Positions 9,914 to 19,900 of a stretch of DNA of 39,193 bases are shown here, piece after piece. A program made the position numbers and the translations under genes. The notes below the pieces were generated by a model that had not been told where the DNA came from, ran no database searches, and saw only the letters and a program-made list of their open reading frames with translations. Positions within the stretch are counted from its first letter, which is position 1; the number at the start of each line of letters is the position of its first letter. The DNA is from Burkholderiaceae bacterium (GTDB lineage Bacteria > Pseudomonadota > Gammaproteobacteria > Burkholderiales > Burkholderiaceae), in the NCBI GenBank assembly GCA_947482555.1, contig CANKKB010000003.1, forward strand, positions 1 through 39,193, read 5' to 3'.

Positions 9914-11020
9914 ATGCGTTTTAGAGGTATCCGCGGATTTGTTTATGGCTTGAGCTGCATACTTTGGTGTGTTTCATTTAACACTTTTGCCCATCGCGCC
10001 AATGAGCCCGAGCATCAGATATATCCCGAAGGGAATTTGCCCCTTGAAAACGGTGCATTTATACGCGTGTTCTCTTTAAGCTATACCACGCAAGGTACCT
10101 TAAATAAAGATAAAAGTAATGCTATTTTGGTGGTTACAGCCATAGGTGGCAACCATCATCGCCTCGATTATTTAATTGGTCCAGGTAAAGCGCTGGATCC
10201 TGAAAAATATTTCATTATTTCTACCGATGCCATTGGCAATGGTCTCACCACTTCTCCATCAAATAGTAAATTACAACCCAATACAAGTTTCCCTGAATTT
10301 AATATTCGCGATATGGTGAGCTCGCAATATCGTCTTGTTAGCGATTATTTTGGCATTACTAAATTGGTAGCCGTCATCGGCGCTTCAATGGGTGGTATGC
10401 AAGCCTTGCAATGGGGCGTTTCCTACCCTTATGCCATGCAAGCCATTATTCCAATTGTGCCCCTTGCAAAAACACCGCCATGGACCACGGGCGTCTTAGA
10501 AATGCTGCGCCAAAGCATTATGTCTGACCCAAATTACCGTGATGGTCAATACGATAAACCGCTGGAAGCAGGAATGCGGCTGTGGTCCGGCTGGCTTAGT
10601 GGGGTTATTGTGCGCACCCCCGCCTACCAAAATCAATTGATTGACTCGCCTGCAGCTGAAATTGAAGCGCTACGTAAAATTCAAGATGCAGGATGGAAGA
10701 GGATGGATGCGAATGATTGGATTTGGCAATCGCGTGCATACGACCGCCACGATGTCGGTCAAACTGCTGGCTTTAATGGTGATACTTCTGCAGCACTGCG
10801 TTCGATTAAAGCGAAAACCCTCATTCTTGCCGGCACTGGCGACTTGCTTAATCCAGAAGCAGACGCTCTGAAAACTGCCAAGCTTATTCCTAATGCGAAA
10901 TATATTGCAATTAATGATCGCTTACCGATGGGACACTACTCTGGCGCGGGTGCCACCAAAGAAGAAAACGATTTGCAAAACCAAGTCATTAAAAGCTTCT
11001 TGGCAACTCTAAAACCTTAA
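9914..11020 (+). CDS. Exported alpha/beta hydrolase of the homoserine acetyltransferase-like (MetX-like) family
   Basis: Start moved from 9833 to ATG 9914 (GGAGG upstream; signal peptide MRFRGIRGFVYGLSCILWCVSFNTFAH). Nucleophile elbow VIGASMGGMQALQWGVSYP; C-terminal Asp/His region AGTGDLLNPE...MGHYSGAGA. Confidence 0.8.
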   Translation: MRFRGIRGFVYGLSCILWCVSFNTFAHRANEPEHQIYPEGNLPLENGAFIRVFSLSYTTQGTLNKDKSNAILVVTAIGGNHHRLDYLIGPGKALDPEKYFIISTDAIGNGLTTSPSNSKLQPNTSFPEFNIRDMVSSQYRLVSDYFGITKLVAVIGASMGGMQALQWGVSYPYAMQAIIPIVPLAKTPPWTTGVLEMLRQSIMSDPNYRDGQYDKPLEAGMRLWSGWLSGVIVRTPAYQNQLIDSPAAEIEALRKIQDAGWKRMDANDWIWQSRAYDRHDVGQTAGFNGDTSAALRSIKAKTLILAGTGDLLNPEADALKTAKLIPNAKYIAINDRLPMGHYSGAGATKEENDLQNQVIKSFLATLKP

Positions 11021-11143
11021 GGATAGAGTCTTCGCTACAAGCCGGCAGCGCTTACTGAGTGGGCACTCAACAGATATTGTCCTCGGTTGACCTAAAAATT
11101 AGTTTATATTAGCGCTCAATATTATTACAAAAATAAGGGGAAT

Positions 11144-12346
11144 ATGGAAAATCTGAAGCCAGCTATCGATGCGCTTTTTATTATGTTGGGCGCAGTCATG
11201 GTTTTAGCCATGCATGCCGGCTTTGCTTTTTTAGAGCTTGGCACGGTCCGGGAAAAAAATCAAGTCAATGCTTTGGTCAAAATTTTGATTGATTTTGCTG
11301 TCTCGACAATTGCCTATTTTTTTATTGGCTATGGGCTCGCATATGGCATTGGCTTTTGGGATTCGGCCACTGTGTTGTCACAAAAAAGTGGCTTTGAACT
11401 AGTCAAATTCTTCTTTTTACTCACCTTTGCTGCTGCAATACCCGCGATTGTATCTGGCGGTATTGCCGAGCGCGCTAAATTTAATCCACAATTAATTGCC
11501 ACATTTATTTTGGTTGGCTTTCTTTATCCTTTTTTTGAAGGCATTGTTTGGAATCAAAACTATGGTATTCAAGCTTGGATCAAAAGCCTCACCGGGGAAG
11601 AATTTCATGACTTTGCTGGCTCAATCGTCGTGCATGCTGTCGGCGGCTGGATTGCTTTGCCAGCAATTATTTTATTAGGCTCACGTTATGGTCGATACAA
11701 CAAGGATGGCAAAGTCTCAGCGCATCCGCCCTCGAGCATTCCGTTTCTCGCCTTAGGCGCATGGATTCTGACCGTAGGTTGGTTTGGCTTTAATGTGATG
11801 AGCGCACAAACAATCGACAAGATGAGTGGCCTAGTGGCAATGAACTCCCTGATGGCTATGGTTGGTGGCACTCTGGCTGCATGGATGGTCGGTAAGAATG
11901 ATCCTGGCTTCGCCTATAACGGACCACTAGCTGGTTTAGTTGCCGTTTGTGCTGGCTCAGATTTAATGCATCCAGTAGGCGCCCTAGTGGTTGGGCTCGT
12001 TGCTGGCGCCCTCTTTGTCAAAGTCTTCACCTTAGAACAAAATCGCTGGCGCATTGATGATGTACTGGGAGTGTGGCCCTTACATGGCTTATGCGGGCTT
12101 TGGGGCGGACTAGCAGCTGGCATCTTTGGCCAAAAATTTTTGGGTGGAATAGGTGGTATATCTTTTTCAGCACAGTTAATTGGCTCAGCCCTTGGGGTAA
12201 CAATCGCACTTGTTGGTGGTTTTATTGTGTATGGCGTTCTGAAACGTATGATGGGACTAAAACTAAGCCCCGAAGAAGAACATGCTGGCGCTGATTTAAG
12301 TATTCATCAAATTACCTCAACTCCAGGCAAAGAGTCGGTATGGTAG
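11144..12346 (+). CDS. amt: Ammonium transporter
   Basis: Amt motifs: GFAFLELGTVREKNQVNALVKI, DFAGSIVVHAVGGWIAL, GWFGFNVMSAQ, GVWPLHGLCGLWGGLAAGIFG; good SD (AAGGGGAAT). Confidence 0.92.
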   Translation: MENLKPAIDALFIMLGAVMVLAMHAGFAFLELGTVREKNQVNALVKILIDFAVSTIAYFFIGYGLAYGIGFWDSATVLSQKSGFELVKFFFLLTFAAAIPAIVSGGIAERAKFNPQLIATFILVGFLYPFFEGIVWNQNYGIQAWIKSLTGEEFHDFAGSIVVHAVGGWIALPAIILLGSRYGRYNKDGKVSAHPPSSIPFLALGAWILTVGWFGFNVMSAQTIDKMSGLVAMNSLMAMVGGTLAAWMVGKNDPGFAYNGPLAGLVAVCAGSDLMHPVGALVVGLVAGALFVKVFTLEQNRWRIDDVLGVWPLHGLCGLWGGLAAGIFGQKFLGGIGGISFSAQLIGSALGVTIALVGGFIVYGVLKRMMGLKLSPEEEHAGADLSIHQITSTPGKESVW

Positions 12347-12415
12347 AAACTAATGCATACTGCTTGCTGAACTAATACTTATTTCCCACTAACTTATATT
12401 GATTGAAAGCGAAAA

Positions 12416-12898
12416 ATGATCCCTTTATTCAAAAAATATCTTTCATTAGACCGTCTTATAGCAATTGCCCTATTTACTGCAAGCGCTAATGTGCTGGCCG
12501 TCTCACACGTAGGCGGAGAAGTGCCCTATGAAAACATCGAAGCCACGGTCATTCCTTTAGTGGATGGACCTAAAACCATTTTGGGGCAATCATTTAAATA
12601 TCCGAGTGGCACACCACTAATTAATGCTTTCAACATTAATATACCTGTAGGTAAGAAAACTTCACTGCATAAACATGCGGTTCCACTATTTGTATATGTT
12701 GTTTCCGGCGAAATGATAGTTGACTATGGCAGCAAAGGTAAGCGTACTTTTAAAGCTGGGGCTGCATACATAGAAGCAATTGAATGGTGCCATATTGCTC
12801 AAGCAGTTGGAAATCAACCGACAAAAATTATTGGGGTTTATCTGGGTCAAGAAAAACCCGATCAAATTAAGCCAGAGACGTGCAGCAAACCCAATTAA
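12416..12898 (+). CDS. Exported cupin-domain protein
   Basis: Signal peptide; cupin pattern KKTSLHKHAVPLFVYVVSGEMIVDYGSKGKRTFKAGAAYIEAIEWCH. Confidence 0.75.
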   Translation: MIPLFKKYLSLDRLIAIALFTASANVLAVSHVGGEVPYENIEATVIPLVDGPKTILGQSFKYPSGTPLINAFNINIPVGKKTSLHKHAVPLFVYVVSGEMIVDYGSKGKRTFKAGAAYIEAIEWCHIAQAVGNQPTKIIGVYLGQEKPDQIKPETCSKPN

Positions 12899-13266
12899 AG
12901 TGCTCTTAAATTGGCGATACTAATCATCTGCCAAGTACCTTGATTTTGCTTCCAAACACTTAGACGAGCAAAAGACTTAGCTGGAAGTCTTTTGCCGTCA
13001 ATAGTTTCTTCAACGGCCAGCATATTTGTGACGACTAGGCAATCATCTGCCTGCGTCACCTTAAAATCGCTTACTGTACATTTACCAATCTTTTCATTTT
13101 TAATCATTTGAATCTCGGTAGCCCTATCACGGGCACCATCAGAATGAACTGATTGAAATCCGGGAGCAAACATGGCTTCTACGGCCGGCCAGTTACAGTC
13201 ACTAATCTCGGACAATAACTTTCGATAAAGGCGTTCACCTTCTGCTGCAATATTTATTTCCATCAT
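12895..13266 (-). CDS. NTF2-like/DUF4440-type protein
   Basis: 123 aa with LLSEISDCNWPAVEAMFAPGFQSVHSDGARDRATEIQMI...VWKQNQGTWQMISIANL, the SnoaL/DUF4440 pattern. Confidence 0.65.
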   Translation of the reverse strand: MMEINIAAEGERLYRKLLSEISDCNWPAVEAMFAPGFQSVHSDGARDRATEIQMIKNEKIGKCTVSDFKVTQADDCLVVTNMLAVEETIDGKRLPAKSFARLSVWKQNQGTWQMISIANLRAL

Positions 13267-13361
13267 CTCATTACCTCAAGGTTAACCATTAATCTTTATT
13301 AAAAATAATTGTAAACTGAAATGTAGAATATTATTTATGCAGCATGATTTCTTAAGCAAGG

Positions 13362-13949
13362 TTAACTCAGTATTGAGACAAACTCTGTAGGTAGCATTCG
13401 CGGTTTTTGTGGCGTCGACCGATCTGGTGTGCCAATATTGATAAAGCATAAAGGATCTTCATCCACACTAAGGCTAAATAAATCTCGAATGGGCTGCATA
13501 TACATCGACTTACCACTCGTTGGACTAGCCCCAAAGCCCATGGCATGTGCCATAAGAAAGATATTTTGAATAGCACACCCAGCAGAAATAATGCGTTCAC
13601 TTAATGGCACTGAATGATCGGAACCCCTTGCATTAACGACCAGCAGCATCACAAATGGTGCCCGATGTGCCTTAACCATCGCATCTTGAACTTGTTGGTC
13701 GGTGGCTGAAGAGTCTCGATCTAATAGCGATTTAGCAAATGCTTGGGCTAACTCCCCCCTTTTTTCGAGCGGGCATATCACAAAACGCCACGGACGGATT
13801 AACCCATGATCTGGTGCAGTTGCTGCCATTGAAAATAGGATATCTAACTGCCCCTGAGTTGGGCCAGGCTGAAATAAACGTTTTGGCAAAAAGGATTGGC
13901 GAGTTGAAATTAGAGTTTGGATTATTTCGCACAATTGACTATTGACCAT
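13362..13949 (-). CDS. Nitroreductase-family protein, likely last gene of the nar unit
   Basis: Short nitroreductase pattern APDHGLIRPWRFVICPLEKRGELAQAF...AGCAIQNIFLMAHAMGFGASPTSGKSM; same strand, about 35 bp after narI. Confidence 0.8.
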   Translation of the reverse strand: MVNSQLCEIIQTLISTRQSFLPKRLFQPGPTQGQLDILFSMAATAPDHGLIRPWRFVICPLEKRGELAQAFAKSLLDRDSSATDQQVQDAMVKAHRAPFVMLLVVNARGSDHSVPLSERIISAGCAIQNIFLMAHAMGFGASPTSGKSMYMQPIRDLFSLSVDEDPLCFINIGTPDRSTPQKPRMLPTEFVSILS

Positions 13950-13984
13950 TTTTTTATTTCCCGTGATTCATTACTAAGTATTGA

Positions 13985-14686
13985 CTATTTTCTACCAATA
14001 CCAAGACGTCTGCTGCGCACAATTTGATATGGGCGAAATAAATAGGTGATAGAGGCAAAGCCGCTCCAAATATGCACCAGCCGGGTAAAGGGAAAAATTA
14101 GAAACAGTGTCATCCCCAAAAACATATGTAGGCGAAATACCCAATTAACTCCACTTAATAACTCAACTGCACCGCCCTGAAATGCCATAATATGTTGCGC
14201 CCAACCAGCCAGCTTCAGCATCATCGAGCCATCTAAGTGAGATGCCGATAATGGAATTGTCGCTAACCCAAGTACCAGTTGTATCCATAAAATAAGTAAA
14301 AGTAAAATATCGCTAGGCTTACTAGTAAGCCGAATACGATCATCCATTAAACGCCGATACAATAAAATACTTAAACCAACCAATCCAAAGATGCCTGCAA
14401 TGCCGCCCGTTATCATAGCAACAAGTTGCTTATCACCGGCAGCAATAAAGGACTCATAAAAGAAATGGGGAGTGAGCATCCCAAAGAAGTGTCCAAAGAA
14501 CAAAAATAACACGCCAATATGAAATAACATACTACCTAAGCGTAGTTGTTTTTTACGCAATAGCTGGCTTGAATCACTTTTCCAAGTGTATTGATCGCGA
14601 TCAAATCGAATTAAACTGCCTAAAAAAAATATCGTTAGACATATGTAGGGATAAATTCCAAAAATAAATACCTCTAAATAGTTCAT
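13985..14686 (-). CDS. narI: Respiratory nitrate reductase gamma subunit (cytochrome b)
   Basis: FGIYPYICLTIFFLGSLIRFDRDQYTWKSDSSQLL...LGSMLFHIGVLFLFFGHFFGMLTPHFFYE; follows narJ with 4-bp overlap. Confidence 0.97.
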   Translation of the reverse strand: MNYLEVFIFGIYPYICLTIFFLGSLIRFDRDQYTWKSDSSQLLRKKQLRLGSMLFHIGVLFLFFGHFFGMLTPHFFYESFIAAGDKQLVAMITGGIAGIFGLVGLSILLYRRLMDDRIRLTSKPSDILLLLILWIQLVLGLATIPLSASHLDGSMMLKLAGWAQHIMAFQGGAVELLSGVNWVFRLHMFLGMTLFLIFPFTRLVHIWSGFASITYLFRPYQIVRSRRLGIGRK

Positions 14687-15366
14687 GCTTGAACTCCTTG
14701 TTTATCTTTAGCACGTTGAATAAAATGAAGTGGCTGTTCATCTCCCGGCTTGCCTTGGCCTTGAGTAGTGCATCCCCCAAATGCAGGAGGTTCTGCCCAA
14801 GTCTCGTCAATTGATTCGTCTTTAATCTTGAGGTCAAGGATTTTTACTTTCTCTCCAGAATATTCAATTGCAGCAGCGATTACCCATGCATACCTACTTT
14901 GGCGGGCTACTAATGCGCTATAAATTGAATTTAAAATATGTTCCATTTCTGCGATAAATTGCCTCGACTGAGCTAGCTCTAAAGTGGAAGCAAACTCCAG
15001 CACAATTGATAATTGATCTGGTAATTCATTGGTTGCAAGTATCAAGCCACCTGCCTTATAGGTCTGCAATAAATCAACCATCGCTTGTCCACGTTCACGT
15101 GAGTCGCCATGCACGTGCTCAAATAAATGCAAGGAGGTAGCCCTTCCCCGATCAAAATACTCTACATATTCCTCCTGCAGTACATAAAGATCTGTTGTTT
15201 TTAAATATTGTATTAACTCATTTAATCCAATTTCTACGGACTTGCTTATTTTCGGCAAGGCAATAACTATAGGCTTCATTTCTAATAAATTTTCACGAAG
15301 CTCGGCATCGGGATATTGAAGTAATCTAGATAAAGCACGTAGCGATAATAAATCTTTCATCTGCAT
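14683..15366 (-). CDS. narJ: Nitrate reductase assembly chaperone
   Basis: RALSRLLQYPDAELRENL, YVEYFDRGRATSLHLFEHVHGDSRERGQAMVDLLQTY; between narH and narI. Confidence 0.96.
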   Translation of the reverse strand: MQMKDLLSLRALSRLLQYPDAELRENLLEMKPIVIALPKISKSVEIGLNELIQYLKTTDLYVLQEEYVEYFDRGRATSLHLFEHVHGDSRERGQAMVDLLQTYKAGGLILATNELPDQLSIVLEFASTLELAQSRQFIAEMEHILNSIYSALVARQSRYAWVIAAAIEYSGEKVKILDLKIKDESIDETWAEPPAFGGCTTQGQGKPGDEQPLHFIQRAKDKQGVQA

Positions 15367-15370
15367 CCCC

Positions 15371-16894
15371 TTAAGCGCTTAGGTTAATTGGAATCGTGCG
15401 GCGCTTAGTTCCACCAAAGAGGCTAGCTTCTGAATCCCCATCTGAACAGCCATTGCCGAATGTAAAACCGCAACTTCCCTTCATCTCAAATGTGTTTTCT
15501 GCATATTCACGATGCGTAGTGGGTATCACGAAACGATCTTCGTAGTTTGCAATTGCCATAATTTGATACATATCTTCAACTTGACTCGCAGAAATTCCGG
15601 CTTGATTTAAAGCGGCATGATTTTCAGTGCCATTGACATGTTTATCACGTTGCCAAGCTCGCATTGCAAGCATTTTTTCTAATGCAGCAACTACTGGAGC
15701 CTCATCTCCCGCCGTTAACATATTTGCCAAATATTGAATTGGAATGCGCAATTGCCTAACATCAGGAATATGGCCATTCACACCAACATATCCCGCCTCA
15801 ACTGCGCCAGTAATCGGAGAAAGTGGTGGCACATACCAAACCATGGGTAGGGTTCTATATTCAGGGTGCAGCGGCAAGGCAATTTTCCAGTCCATTGCCA
15901 TTTTGTAGACTGGACTTTTCTTAGCGGCATCTAACCAATTTTGCGGCACGCCGTCTTGTAAAGCTTGCTTTTGCACTACTGGATCATGTGGATCCAGAAA
16001 AATCTTTAATTGGGCTTCATATAAATTATTTTCTCCCTCAACGCTGGCAGCGTGTTCAATTTGATCAGCATCGTATAGCATGACACCCAAATATCGAATT
16101 CGACCTACACAAGTTTCTGAACAAACGGTAGGCTGTCCAGACTCGATGCGTGGGTAGCAAAAAATACACTTCTCAGCCTTACCACTCTTCCAGTTATAGT
16201 AAATCTTTTTATAAGGGCAGGCTGAAACACACATCCGCCAGCCGCGACACTTGTCTTGATCAATTAAGACAATGCCGTCTTCTTCGCGCTTATAAATTGA
16301 CCCCGACGGACATGAAGCTACACAGGCAGGGTTCAAGCAATGCTCACATAATCTTGGCATATACATCATGAAGGTATTTTCAAATTGCCCATAGACATCT
16401 TTTTGCATCTGATCAAAGTTGGTATCTTTACTCCGTTTAGAAAATTCACCACCTAAAATTTCTTCCCAGTTGGGTCCCCACTCAATTTTTTCCATTCGCT
16501 TCCCAGTAATTAAGCTTTTAGGCCGCGCAGTTGGGGTTGCCTTAGACTCTGGAGCATTTTGTAAGTGCTCGTAATCAAAGGTGAAAGGTTCGTAGTAATC
16601 ATCAATTTCAGGTAGATTAGGATTGCCAAATAAATTCATCCAGATTTTTGATCGACCGCCTTGCTTGGGCTCAAGCTTGCCATTACTTTTCCGAGTCCAG
16701 CCACCCTTCCACTTTTCTTGGTTTTCCCAATTTTTAGGATAACCAATACCAGGCTTTGTTTCTACGTTATTAAACCAGGCGTATTCCATGCCGGGACGAT
16801 TAGTCCAGACTTGTTTGCAGGTTACTGAGCAAGTATGGCAACCAATACATTTATCCAAGTTTAATACCATGCCAATTTGTGCGCGAATTTTCAT
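15371..16894 (-). CDS. narH: Respiratory nitrate reductase beta subunit (Fe-S)
   Basis: MKIRAQIGMVLNLDKCIGCHTCSVTCKQVWTNRPGMEYAWFNNVETKPGIGYPKNWENQ; CRGWRMCVSACPYKKIYYNWKSGKAEKCIFC. Confidence 0.98.
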   Translation of the reverse strand: MKIRAQIGMVLNLDKCIGCHTCSVTCKQVWTNRPGMEYAWFNNVETKPGIGYPKNWENQEKWKGGWTRKSNGKLEPKQGGRSKIWMNLFGNPNLPEIDDYYEPFTFDYEHLQNAPESKATPTARPKSLITGKRMEKIEWGPNWEEILGGEFSKRSKDTNFDQMQKDVYGQFENTFMMYMPRLCEHCLNPACVASCPSGSIYKREEDGIVLIDQDKCRGWRMCVSACPYKKIYYNWKSGKAEKCIFCYPRIESGQPTVCSETCVGRIRYLGVMLYDADQIEHAASVEGENNLYEAQLKIFLDPHDPVVQKQALQDGVPQNWLDAAKKSPVYKMAMDWKIALPLHPEYRTLPMVWYVPPLSPITGAVEAGYVGVNGHIPDVRQLRIPIQYLANMLTAGDEAPVVAALEKMLAMRAWQRDKHVNGTENHAALNQAGISASQVEDMYQIMAIANYEDRFVIPTTHREYAENTFEMKGSCGFTFGNGCSDGDSEASLFGGTKRRTIPINLSA

Positions 16895-16908
16895 TTTTAT
16901 TTTCCTTG

Positions 16909-19900
16909 TTACGCTTGTATAGCGTTCCTATTTTCACTATCTAGCCAATCAATCTTGCGCATTTTTCGAATGGTGACAAATTCATCGCGATTAGTGCCTA
17001 TAGTGCCGTAATAATTAAAGCCGTAACTGTATTGCGCATAACCACCAATCATATGGGTTGGCTTTAATACAATACGGGTTACCGAGTTATGAATACCACC
17101 ACGCATACCCGTAATTTCTGAGCCAGGAGTATTAATAATTTTTTCTTGGGCGTGGTACATCATGACCATCCCAGGATTAACGCGTTGACTAACTACTGCG
17201 CGTGCAGCAATAGCGCCATTAGCGTTATAAAGTTCCACCCAATCGTTATCTACAATTCCTGCATCACCCGCATCATCTTCACTGAGCCATACCACTGGGC
17301 CCCCGCGGTTTAAGGTCAACATCATCAAGTTATCGCTATATGTAGAATGGATTCCCCATTTTTGATGTGGCGTAATGAAATTCAGGACAATTTCTTTATT
17401 ACCATTAGGTTTAATCCCTTTAATACCATTAATTGTTTTTAAATCAACTGGTGGTCTATACGACACTAAACCCTCCCCAAATGCCCGCATCCATTTGTGA
17501 TCTTGATAAAACTGTTGCCGGCCAGTTAAGGTTCGCCATGGAATATATTCATGCACGTTGGTATATCCAGCGTTGTAAGAAACCTTTTCGCTTTCCAAGC
17601 CAGACCATGTTGGTGAACTAATAATTTTTCTAGGTTGCGCTTGAATATCTCTAAAGCGAATTTTTTCATCTTCACGATGTAAGGCTAAATGCGCATGCTC
17701 AAGACCGGTTATTTTCGATAAGGCATTCCAGGCCTTTACAGCCACATGACCATTAGTTTCTGGGGCAAGCATTAAAACCACTTCTGCTGCGTCAATATCT
17801 GTATTAATGTTAGCCATCCCCTTCATGGCTCCTTCTTTGACGCGCCCATTTAAATCACGTAGCTGCTCAACCTCATCTTTGGTGTCCCATGCAATACCTT
17901 TACCCCCATTGCCAACTTTCTCCATTAGTGGACCTAAGGCTGTAAACCGCTGATAAGTATTAGGGTAATCCCGTTCGACTACAGTAATTTGAGGTGCCGT
18001 TTTTCCAGGGATCAGCTCGCATTCGCCTTTTTTCCAATCATGCACATCAAACGCCTGAGCAAGCTCAGCAGGCGTATCGTGCATTAATGGTGTTAAAACA
18101 ATATCCTTTTCTACACCCAAATGACCAACGCAAACTTCGGAAAATTTCTTGGCAAACCCTTTGTAAATATCCCAATCACTGCGAGCTTCCCATGCTGGAT
18201 CTACTGCGGTCGATAAAGGGTGAATAAAAGGGTGCATATCGCTGGTATTTAAATCATTCTTTTCATACCAAGTTGCAGTAGGCAAAACAATGTCAGAATA
18301 TAAGCAGGTTGTACTCATGCGGAAATCTAACGTAACTAATAAATCTAATTTTCCTTCGGGTGCATGCTCATGCCAAGCTACCTCAGATGGCCTAGCCTCA
18401 TCGTTACCCAAATCCTTACCCTGCACTCCATGAGAAGTACCCAGTAAGTGCTTGAGAAAATATTCATGGCCTTTACCAGAAGATCCCAATAAGTTTGAGC
18501 GCCAGACAAACATATTTCGCGGCCAATTATTGGGATGATCAGGATCCTCACAGCTCATTTTTAATGAGCCCTCCTGCAAATTCTTTACCACATATTCTTT
18601 GGGATCGATTCCTGCAGCGATAGCATCTTTAGCCACATCTAATGGATTCGTTTTTAACTGTGGGGCTGAAGGTAACCAACCCATTCGCTCTGCACGAACG
18701 TTGTAATCAATCATACTACCTTGATAGTCAACCTTATTGGCTAAGGGTGAAAGAATTTCTTCCATCCCTAGCTTTTCATAGCGCCATTGATCTGTATGTG
18801 CATAGAAAAAACTGGTTGAATTTTGTTGACGCGGTGGGCGAATCCAATCTAAGGCAAAAGCCAAAGGAGTCCATCCTGTTTGCGGACGTAACTTTTCTTG
18901 ACCTACATAATGCGCCCATCCTCCGCCGCTTTGCCCTATACAGCCGCACATCATTAACATATTGATAATACCGCGATAATTCATATCGCAGTGATACCAG
19001 TGATTCATGGCGGCGCCAATAATCACCATTGACTTACCTTGCGTTTTTTCAGCATTGTCAGCAAACTGGCGAGCTACAGCAATTACTTGCTCCTGTTTGA
19101 CTCCAGTAATTAATTCTTGCCATGCGGGTGTATAAGGCACATTGTCATCATATGATTTTGCACTTTCGCCGCCTAAGCCTCTATTAATGCCATAATTTCC
19201 GGCTAATAAATCAAAGACTGTGGCAACATAAACTTCTTTTTTATTATCTTCTTCACCTAGGCTAATTTTTTTTGCAGGTACATTGCGAACTAATACATCG
19301 GTTTGTTTATTGCCATCAAAATGAGGTGTGGCAATTCCACCAAAATAGGGAAATCCAACTGGCACAATCTCATGCAATAACTGATCTTCCATGAGGGACA
19401 ATTTTAATTTTGTTTCTCGGTCATATTGCGCTTCTTTTGCTTCTAAATTCCACTTGCCTAAATCTTTGCGCCCATCCGGACCCCATCTAAAGCCAATCGA
19501 TCCATTGGGTACTACTGGTTTACCGCCAATATCAAATGCTACCGTTTTCCAATCAGCGCCATTGGTTTGCCCCAACTTACCCTCAAAATCACTCGTACGA
19601 ACATAACGGCCAGGGACAAGAATCGTCCTGCCATCCTCAATGACTTTTTCTTCTAGTATGACTAACATTGGCATATCGGTATAACGACGTACGTAATCGT
19701 CAAAATACGCAGTACGTTTATCAAAATAAAACTCTTTAAGAATGACGTGCCCCATTGCCATAGCGATAGCAGCATCGGTGCCTTGCTTTGGATGCATCCA
19801 AATATCAGCTAACTTTGAAACTTCTGCGTAGTCTGGAGTGATGGCTACGGTTTTAGCACCTTTGTATCGGACTTCGGTAAAAAAATGCGCGTCAGGTGTG

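Noticed and set aside
11061-11072. GAGTGGGCACTC dyad before amt
   Set aside because: Five-bp stem with a 2-nt loop and no T-run; weak.
13277-13366. 10-bp direct repeat CAAGGTTAAC at 13277 and 13357
   Set aside because: Only two copies, short and no associated mobile gene; likely chance.
18642-18965. Numerous plus-strand ORFs opposite narG, narH, narK, nrdJ, CaiB and MFS genes
   Set aside because: They lie wholly antisense to genes with strong family motifs and show no recognisable protein signature.
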